Shown here: one piece after another, positions 7,066 to 11,152 of the stretch | Layout: the number at the start of each line of letters is the position of its first letter | How positions within the stretch are numbered: position 1 is the stretch's first letter | Assembly (NCBI GenBank): GCA_900757715.1 | Contig: CAAEOZ010000324.1 | Location: 1 to 11,152, forward strand | Reading direction: 5' to 3' | DNA from: an uncultured Veillonella sp. | GTDB taxonomy: Bacteria; Bacillota; Negativicutes; Veillonellales; Veillonellaceae | DNA length: 11,152 nucleotides | Made by a program: the position numbers and the translations under genes | The notes under the pieces: model-generated | The model's input: only the letters and a program-made list of their open reading frames with translations | Database searches by the model: none | Told to the model about the DNA's origin: nothing

Positions 7066-7094
7066 ATATTACATTATATAAATACCTATGTCAA
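7066..7094 (-). promoter_or_regulatory. Sigma-70 promoter for the reductase gene
   Basis: On the minus strand a perfect TTGACA (7089-7094) is followed after 17 nt by TAATAT (4 of 6, 7066-7071). A TATAAT also occurs only 10 nt after the -35, too close to pair with it. Transcription would start near 7059, leaving a leader of about 100 nt in which I see no recognised riboswitch. Confidence 0.7.
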
Positions 7095-7108
7095 TAGTAG
7101 GTATTTAT
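7078..7108. promoter_or_regulatory. Perfect 11-bp inverted repeat enclosing the -35, candidate repressor operator
   Basis: ATAAATACCTA (7078-7088) and TAGGTATTTAT (7098-7108) are exact reverse complements separated by 9 nt. The -35 hexamer of the reductase promoter lies wholly inside the spacer, so a bound dimer would block RNA polymerase. Arms one helical turn apart on a promoter are typical of winged-helix repressors such as HxlR or MarR types. The regulator itself is not in the window. Confidence 0.7.
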
Positions 7109-7131
7109 TTTTTATTTCGAAAGAAAGCAAC

Positions 7132-7160
7132 AAAAAGAGAGGCCTTAGGCCTCTCTTTTT
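7132..7160. terminator. Bidirectional intrinsic terminator after pcp
   Basis: AAAAAGAGAGGCC (7132-7144) and GGCCTCTCTTTTT (7148-7160) are perfect complements with a 3-nt loop. On the minus strand this ends the DUF969-DUF979-pcp transcript 54 nt after the pcp stop, and it separates that unit from the reductase promoter just downstream. Confidence 0.95.
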
Positions 7161-7213
7161 GAGTATATAATTGTTTCCACACATGGTAGTCCTAAAAACT
7201 ATATTACTATATA

Positions 7214-7870
7214 TTATTCATGTGGAGTTGTATATGTAATATGTTGTGCTTCGTAGCTTTCACCATGAGCTAATACGTGAACGATGGTTTCTAGCGTAGC
7301 GCGTACCGTTTCAACCGCCATACTCGGTTGATCTGGCTTGTTTACCACTTGGGATGGCAAGTACGGAATGTGCATGAACCCCACCTTAATGCCACCCTTT
7401 TGGGCTGCGTAATGAGATACGCCGTACATGATATGATTACATACAAAAGTGCCCGCCGTATTGGATACTTTTGCAGGGATACCCGCTTGATGCAACGCAT
7501 TAACGATGTCTTTAATAGGTAGTGTGGCAAAGTAAGCACTAGAGCCATCAGCTACAACGGGTTCGTCCGTCGGTTGATTGCCTCCATTATCTGGGATGCG
7601 GAAATCATCGCAGTTGATGGCTACGCGTTCAATCGTAATGTCTGGTCGGCCACCAGCTTGACCTACACAGAGAATAAAATCAGGATTACATTTTTCTGCA
7701 GCCTCTATTGCTGTTTTTACAGAATTATAGCGCACAGTAGGTACCATCTGAGTGACTACTGTATAGTCCCCATCTGTATACCCTTCCATAGTTTTTACAG
7801 CTTCCCACGCAGGATTGATACTTTCACCACCAAAAGGATCAAAACCTGTAATCAAAATCGTTTTCATCAT
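7214..7870 (-). CDS. pcp: Pyroglutamyl-peptidase I (peptidase family C15)
   Basis: A 218-residue cytoplasmic cysteine peptidase that removes N-terminal pyroglutamate (5-oxoproline) from peptides. The full catalytic triad is present: E81 in ITIERVAIN, C144 in AGTFVCNH and H167 in FMHIPY. The N-terminal ITGFDPFGGESINPAW (7-22) and VGQAGGRP (69-76) are family signatures, and the length is normal (about 215). Two ATGs are adjacent; GAGG sits 4 nt before the first (7870) and 7 nt before the second (7867), so translation may start at the second. It follows DUF979 by 160 nt with no clear terminator between, and it has a candidate promoter of its own. Neighbours point to a role in recovering pyroglutamate and amino acids from imported peptides. 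Confidence 0.97.
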   Translation of the reverse strand: MMKTILITGFDPFGGESINPAWEAVKTMEGYTDGDYTVVTQMVPTVRYNSVKTAIEAAEKCNPDFILCVGQAGGRPDITIERVAINCDDFRIPDNGGNQPTDEPVVADGSSAYFATLPIKDIVNALHQAGIPAKVSNTAGTFVCNHIMYGVSHYAAQKGGIKVGFMHIPYLPSQVVNKPDQPSMAVETVRATLETIVHVLAHGESYEAQHITYTTPHE

Positions 7871-7885
7871 ATTACCTCATTACAA

Positions 7886-7897
7886 TATCAATTGATA
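7886..7897. repeat. 12-bp palindrome in the pcp leader
   Basis: TATCAATTGATA is a perfect 12-bp palindrome between the candidate pcp promoter and the start codon. It could be a protein-binding half of the control region, but short AT-rich palindromes also arise by chance. Confidence 0.25.
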
Positions 7898-7923
7898 CTG
7901 TGAATTTAAATAGTTTAACCAAA

Positions 7924-7951
7924 ATAGTATTACATATAGCAATACTATCAA
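7924..7951 (-). promoter_or_regulatory. Candidate pcp promoter with overlapping dyad
   Basis: On the minus strand TTGATA (5 of 6, 7946-7951) is followed after 16 nt by TACTAT (4 of 6, 7924-7929). An inverted repeat, ATAGTATT (7924-7931) and AATACTAT (7941-7948), covers the -10 and most of the -35, with 9 nt between its arms. This gives pcp a possible transcript separate from the DUF969-DUF979 message. Confidence 0.4.
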
Positions 7952-8030
7952 TATTTATAATTTCCAAAACCGCACTTATCTCAATATTATGAATGCATGG
8001 TTCTTAAACTATGTAAACACCTACTATGCA

Positions 8031-8960
8031 TTATAAGAAATAGTACATCAATAGAATGTTCAATGTCAGCATCACAATAGCAACAGGAATTTGCGCTTTA
8101 ATAACGCCGTACGTATCCTTCATTTCAAGAAGCGCCACAGGCACGATATTGAAGTTTGCCGCCATCGGGGTCATCAACGTACCGCAATAACCAGCGAGCA
8201 TAGCAATAGGCCCGATAATAGCAGGGTTAGCACCATGACCTACAACGAGCATAGGCACTCCAATAGCACTCGTAATCATTGCAAAGGCTGCAAAAGCATT
8301 CCCCATGATCATAGTGAAGAAAGCCATACCGATGCAGTACGCCACAACAACGAGGAACACATTATCTGCTGGCACTATGCTAGCCACCATACTAGAAATC
8401 AACTTACCTACCCCTGCGAGGTTAAACAAGTAACCAAGCGCCGCTAACAATTGGGACAAGATAGCCGTCCAGCCGATCGCATCGAGAAGGCGACGACCTT
8501 CATGGAAGCTTTGTGTTACCTTTGCTTTTGTAATATATAAAGCCACACACAAGGCGATAATGGAGGCAATCGCAAGACCTACAAGGGCGCCGAGTTTCGT
8601 AAAGAACCCAATGATAAACGTAATAATCCCAACGAGCAATGCAGGAATAAAGATAACATTGCCTATGCGTAATGCTTCAAGTTTTTTGAAGTCCACAGCA
8701 GATTCAAAGTAATTTCCCTTGCCAAGTTGTTTGAACAACACGATGGCAGCCATCGCAATTACGAGCCATCCGTTAATCTCTTTAGACAAATAAGACCCAA
8801 AGATAAAGGAAATCCCATATAAAAGCCAGAACAAACCAGTACCTATCCGATGTTTATGCTCTTTATCAAGGAAGGATTGTATAGAGAAGATAACTAAGAT
8901 GATACCAATGAGAAGGTATACATAGTCTAAGGGCTGCATTTTATATAATAATTCCAACAT
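8031..8960 (-). CDS. DUF979 family integral membrane protein
   Basis: A 309-residue protein with roughly nine to ten hydrophobic segments (about 12-30, 40-57, 63-78, 100-120, 123-143, 162-180, 186-196, 200-230, 236-265, 288-308). It matches DUF979, whose members sit beside DUF969 proteins in many Firmicutes. Conserved-looking patches between helices, GNAFAAF (220-226) and GYCGTLMTPMAANFN (257-271), resemble the substrate regions of secondary transporters. It begins 1 nt after the DUF969 stop, with AAGGAGG inside the end of that gene, so the two are made together in fixed ratio. Function is unproven. With pcp next door, I infer half of a two-subunit pyroglutamate or pyroglutamyl-peptide transporter. 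Confidence 0.88.
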   Translation of the reverse strand: MLELLYKMQPLDYVYLLIGIILVIFSIQSFLDKEHKHRIGTGLFWLLYGISFIFGSYLSKEINGWLVIAMAAIVLFKQLGKGNYFESAVDFKKLEALRIGNVIFIPALLVGIITFIIGFFTKLGALVGLAIASIIALCVALYITKAKVTQSFHEGRRLLDAIGWTAILSQLLAALGYLFNLAGVGKLISSMVASIVPADNVFLVVVAYCIGMAFFTMIMGNAFAAFAMITSAIGVPMLVVGHGANPAIIGPIAMLAGYCGTLMTPMAANFNIVPVALLEMKDTYGVIKAQIPVAIVMLTLNILLMYYFL

Positions 8961-8961
8961 A

Positions 8962-9711
8962 TTATTTGCCCTCCTTCGCTAGCTCTTCCGGTGTTACAAG
9001 AATATTTAACTCATTAGGCACCAATTTACCAGCTTTCATATCGGCCTCGTCTTGAGCTACGCTAGATTGAATCGTTTTATCGAAAACAAAGAAGCGAATA
9101 ACGCTAACTACATAGGCACATACGGCCGTTGGCACTCCATAAATTACCATATCTGTAAGTTCAACGGTATATCCAAGTTGCTCCATCACGCCTTTGATCA
9201 ATAAAAGCCCACCTGCTGCTAAGAACAGATTTTGACCGAAGAAGTTACCAAGATTATCAGTAGATGCTGCTACACCACGGATTTTATCAAGTGTACGTTG
9301 AGATATAGGTCGCCCTTGTGCTACAGCGGCTTCACTCATTGGAGAAATCAAAGGACGAACCATGGCTACAAGACCAGACATACTGATACCAAGCGCTACC
9401 GTCACTTGACGAACAAATAGGTAAATCATAAAAATACGACCCGCCGTTGCAGCGTGAATCTTGCCAATCAAAATTTCTGCCCGTTCACGTAAACCGTGAC
9501 GTTCCATAATACCAATTACGGGAAGGACTAAGGCAAATAAGGACATATAACGATTCTTAACAAAAGCCTCCCCAATGGCACCAACGATATCGTTTATGCT
9601 AAGACCAGCCGCAAGGCCCGTTACAAAGCCTGCTGCAATAACCACCAATAGAGCATTAAAGCGTAGCATCAATCCGATGACCATCACTAAAATGCCTGAT
9701 AAAATCAACAT
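8962..9711 (-). CDS. DUF969 family integral membrane protein
   Basis: A 249-residue membrane protein with about six hydrophobic segments, starting with LILSGILVMVIGLMLRF (2-18). Family features include TGLAAGLS (31-38), GEAFVKNRYMSLFALVLPVIG (47-67), VRPLISPM (118-125) and the polar STDNLGNFFGQN (150-161). The C-terminal tail (about 212-249) is charged and cytoplasmic. I chose the start at 9711 because AAAGGA lies 9 nt upstream and the family normally opens directly into the first helix. The frame is open to an ATG at 9741, which would add ten charged residues and has no clear ribosome binding site. It is the first gene of DUF969-DUF979-pcp and is presumed to form a transporter with DUF979. 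Confidence 0.88.
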   Translation of the reverse strand: MLILSGILVMVIGLMLRFNALLVVIAAGFVTGLAAGLSINDIVGAIGEAFVKNRYMSLFALVLPVIGIMERHGLRERAEILIGKIHAATAGRIFMIYLFVRQVTVALGISMSGLVAMVRPLISPMSEAAVAQGRPISQRTLDKIRGVAASTDNLGNFFGQNLFLAAGGLLLIKGVMEQLGYTVELTDMVIYGVPTAVCAYVVSVIRFFVFDKTIQSSVAQDEADMKAGKLVPNELNILVTPEELAKEGK

Positions 9712-9765
9712 ATGGACACATCCTTTCTTTAAATTATCCATAACCGCATATAACTACAAAGATGC

Positions 9766-9784
9766 ATTATATGTATATATTATA
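9766..9784 (-). promoter_or_regulatory. Probable promoter zone for DUF969-DUF979
   Basis: Two perfect TATAAT boxes occur on the minus strand (9766-9771 and 9779-9784) within a run of alternating A and T, 55-75 nt before the DUF969 start. Neither has a convincing -35 at 16-18 nt, so the exact promoter is not settled. Confidence 0.3.
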
Positions 9785-9811
9785 TAACAAATAGTAATAA
9801 TATTGCATAAG

Positions 9812-9895
9812 AAAAAGCCTTGTATCTAATTTTTAGTGAATGACAACGATCAACAACCGTACCCGCAAACCACTAAGATAGATTACAAGGCTTTT
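9812..9895 (-). terminator. Long imperfect hairpin terminator after the second GNAT gene
   Basis: AAAAGCCTTGTA (9813-9824) pairs perfectly with TACAAGGCTTTT (9884-9895). Pairing continues in an interrupted way through TCTA and TTAGTG on the left and their partners on the right. A loop of about 30 nt remains, so the structure spans about 84 nt. On the minus strand it begins just after the GNAT stop and ends in TTTTT, which fits a Rho-independent terminator, though much larger than the other three in the window. Confidence 0.65.
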
Positions 9896-9901
9896 ATTCA
9901 G

Positions 9902-10387
9902 TTAATTTAACTCTTTTTTGAATAATATAGTAGTATGTTGTTTTCCTCTAAAATGAACCTTATCATACGCAGTAAATCCAAAGGATTCATACATTTTAGG
10001 CAACCACGGATGTTCCTTAGCCGTTCCTAGTGTAACAATATGTGTTTTAAACTGTTCTTTTAAAAGCTCCTCTGCATAGCCCAAGACTTCCCGTGCATAC
10101 CCTTTGCCTTTGAAAGCTGGTGCTGTTACAAAATGAGCAATATGCGGATATTTATCCGGTGTTGAGTATTTCACCCAAGGCATACAAAATGTAATAGAAC
10201 TAACTAATTGCCCATCAATATACAAGCCGTATACAGGATAATTTTCAATCCACTCCTTAGATTCCTCTTCCGTAAAATCAATAGCGTCGAAGCTAATAGG
10301 ATAGTCTTTTATAGCTGCATAACCGTCGATTAATACCTTATGATATTCTGCTGTGTCTGCTACTGTTAATTGTCTAAATTCTTTCAT
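9902..10387 (-). CDS. GNAT family N-acetyltransferase, stand-alone paralogue
   Basis: A 161-residue acetyltransferase, nearly the same length as the one at 633-1115 and identical to it at 112 of 160 aligned positions without a gap. The acetyl-CoA loop HFVTAPAFKGKGYAREVL (85-102), the PHIAH strand before it and the YESFGF region are conserved between the two. Differences cluster near 22-47, 72-75, 100-117 and 139-148, which may reshape the acceptor-substrate pocket. GAGG lies 8 nt before the ATG. Unlike its paralogue it stands alone, with its own promoter and terminator, so it is probably controlled independently. The acceptor is unknown. Confidence 0.93.
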   Translation of the reverse strand: MKEFRQLTVADTAEYHKVLIDGYAAIKDYPISFDAIDFTEEESKEWIENYPVYGLYIDGQLVSSITFCMPWVKYSTPDKYPHIAHFVTAPAFKGKGYAREVLGYAEELLKEQFKTHIVTLGTAKEHPWLPKMYESFGFTAYDKVHFRGKQHTTILFKKELN

Positions 10388-10413
10388 GGTCTTCCCCTCA
10401 TACCTATATTTTA

Positions 10414-10447
10414 TTCACAAACTACGTATATTAATTTACTTTGTGAA
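10414..10447. promoter_or_regulatory. Inverted repeat over the transcription start of the second GNAT gene
   Basis: TTCACAAA (10414-10421) and TTTGTGAA (10440-10447) are exact complements, and the match extends to 10 of 11 positions. It sits just downstream of the -10 box, in the start of the leader. It could be an operator that blocks initiation, or a leader hairpin in the mRNA. Confidence 0.4.
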
Positions 10448-10451
10448 AGTA

Positions 10452-10480
10452 ATTATACACCTATATGTATTTATTTGCAA
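10452..10480 (-). promoter_or_regulatory. Sigma-70 promoter for the second GNAT gene
   Basis: On the minus strand TTGCAA (4 of 6, 10475-10480) is followed after exactly 17 nt by a perfect TATAAT (10452-10457). The leader to the ATG at 10387 is about 58 nt. Confidence 0.6.
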
Positions 10481-10734
10481 CATATTTACATAAATATTAT
10501 ATGAAATCATAATATCTATAAAGGAAATCTTATATGCAATAATGTAATATATACACCAACCCTCAACCATACTAAGTATCAAATAAATTAAAGATCCAAA
10601 TTCTCAACCGAAAGAGTGTTTGTATAAAAATAAACACAATACAATTAAAATCTCAATCAAAGACTCTATCTCTCTAACCGTGATTGACGTATTTTTATAA
10701 AACAAGCACAATACCACAAAAAGCTTTAGATAAA
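10481..10734. other. Gene-free AT-rich intergenic stretch with a degenerate direct repeat
   Basis: About 250 nt with no credible reading frame, RNA gene or mobile-element end. Two related segments stand out, 10602-10642 and 10671-10714, 69 nt apart. Both open with a TCTC-AACCG type motif, share TATAAAA in the middle and finish with the same CACAATAC. The spacing and divergence do not fit CRISPR. It may be decayed regulatory or duplicated sequence; nothing more can be supported. Confidence 0.4.
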
Positions 10735-10768
10735 AAAACAGGATGTATCAAAAGATACATCCTGTTTT
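10735..10768. terminator. Intrinsic terminator of the SLH protein gene
   Basis: A perfect 15-bp stem, AAAACAGGATGTATC (10735-10749) with GATACATCCTGTTTT (10754-10768), encloses an AAAA loop. On the minus strand it ends in a run of seven T. An outer AAAAGCT/AGCTTTT pair (10719-10725, 10770-10776) could extend it. It lies about 30 nt after the SLH gene stop. Confidence 0.95.
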
Positions 10769-10799
10769 GAGCTTTTACAATCTCTAGAGAAAGTTAATC

Positions 10800-11152
10800 C
10801 TATTGATTATTGTATATACGGGAACCGTATACGTCACGTTCGTTTTTAGGTTCGTTATTAACGCGAACACGTTCAGTTTTATGACGATCGTTATCATCAC
10901 CAGAAATACGATCAACACGGAAGTGGTTAAGACGAATATTTTGTAATTCAGGACCGAATTCATTCAATGCACGTTTCATGTTTTCGTCAATAGGAGCACC
11001 GTTTTGAAGTGCACGGTACAACATTGTAGCGAATTCGTAACGAGTCATCTTAACATCGCCTTTGAATGTGCCATCAGGGTAGCCAACAAGGATACCATTA
11101 CCAGCCAACTGACTAATATATTGGTAAGCCCAGTGGTTGCGAGGAACGTCTG
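10800..11152 (-). CDS. SLH domain protein, C-terminal part (start lies outside the window)
   Basis: The frame is open to the right edge, so 117 complete C-terminal codons are seen and the start is missing; a TTG at 11106-11108 is an internal leucine, not a start. The first 50 or so residues form a nearly complete SLH domain: DVPRNHWAYQYISQLAGNGI, then LVGYPDGTFKG, then MTRYEFATMLYRAL, with the family's W, GYPDGTF and TRYE hallmarks. In Negativicutes, SLH domains tether the outer membrane to polyamine-modified peptidoglycan. A polar tail of about 60 residues, rich in R, D and N (RISGDDNDRH, RVRVNNEPKNERDVYG), follows instead of the long beta barrel of OmpM-type porins. This is therefore probably a small periplasmic envelope protein, not a porin. 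It is followed by its own strong terminator. Confidence 0.92.
   Translation of the reverse strand, partial: DVPRNHWAYQYISQLAGNGILVGYPDGTFKGDVKMTRYEFATMLYRALQNGAPIDENMKRALNEFGPELQNIRLNHFRVDRISGDDNDRHKTERVRVNNEPKNERDVYGSRIYNNQ

Noticed and set aside
7992..8032. AATGCAT/ATGCATT pairing as a terminator between DUF979 and pcp
   Set aside because: The arms are 7 bp with a 27-nt loop and no U run, and the pairing overlaps the DUF979 stop codon.
9712..9741. Upstream in-frame ATG for DUF969
   Set aside because: No ribosome binding site, and it adds ten polar residues before the first membrane helix; the ATG at 9711 is preceded by AAAGGA at suitable spacing.
10602..10714. Possible CRISPR-like repeats
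   Set aside because: Only two strongly diverged copies, no uniform spacers and no cas genes nearby.
10800..11108. A complete 102-residue gene starting at TTG
   Set aside because: The frame continues to the window edge and the upstream codons spell the first half of an SLH domain, so this is the end of a longer gene.

Overview
The window is most likely from a Veillonella-type member of the Negativicutes: a diderm, moderately AT-rich Firmicute. The main reason is the truncated gene at the right edge, which encodes a single SLH domain followed by a short polar tail, as in Veillonella envelope proteins. Gram-positive-style AGGAGG ribosome binding sites and strong A/T-flanked intrinsic terminators fit. 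The genus is an inference from protein style, not from a marker gene.

Left edge (1-160): the last 32 codons of a ribose-type periplasmic binding protein (RbsB-like) on the + strand, ending in a bidirectional terminator shared with the converging minus-strand genes. Every other gene in the window lies on the minus strand, so transcription runs right to left.

Region 155-6955, in transcription order: a glutathionyl-hydroquinone-reductase-like protein, an MmgE/PrpD family enzyme, a complete polar-amino-acid ABC importer (lipoprotein binding protein, two different permeases, ATPase), a GNAT acetyltransferase, and a small unrecognised protein. The MmgE/PrpD-to-GNAT genes are tightly packed (8-nt overlap, 55-nt gap with a GC hairpin, 6-nt gap, 4-nt overlap, 12-nt gap), so they form one operon. 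The two-permease layout and the binding protein resemble cystine/polar amino acid importers of the TcyJKLMN type. The simplest reading is uptake of an amino-acid-like substrate followed by processing by MmgE/PrpD and GNAT enzymes. The reductase has its own TTGACA promoter, whose -35 sits inside a perfect 11-bp inverted repeat, a strong candidate repressor site.

Region 7132-9811: DUF969, DUF979 and pyroglutamyl-peptidase I (pcp), closed by a terminator. The two DUF proteins are multi-pass membrane proteins that recur with pcp or 5-oxoproline genes in Firmicutes. They are probably the transporter part of a pyroglutamate/pyroglutamyl-peptide system.

Region 9812-11152: a second GNAT gene, about 70% identical to the first, with its own promoter and an unusual long-hairpin terminator. 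Then comes a gene-free AT-rich stretch of about 400 nt with a degenerate direct repeat, then the terminator and 3' end of the SLH gene. I saw no RNA genes, insertion sequences or CRISPR arrays.
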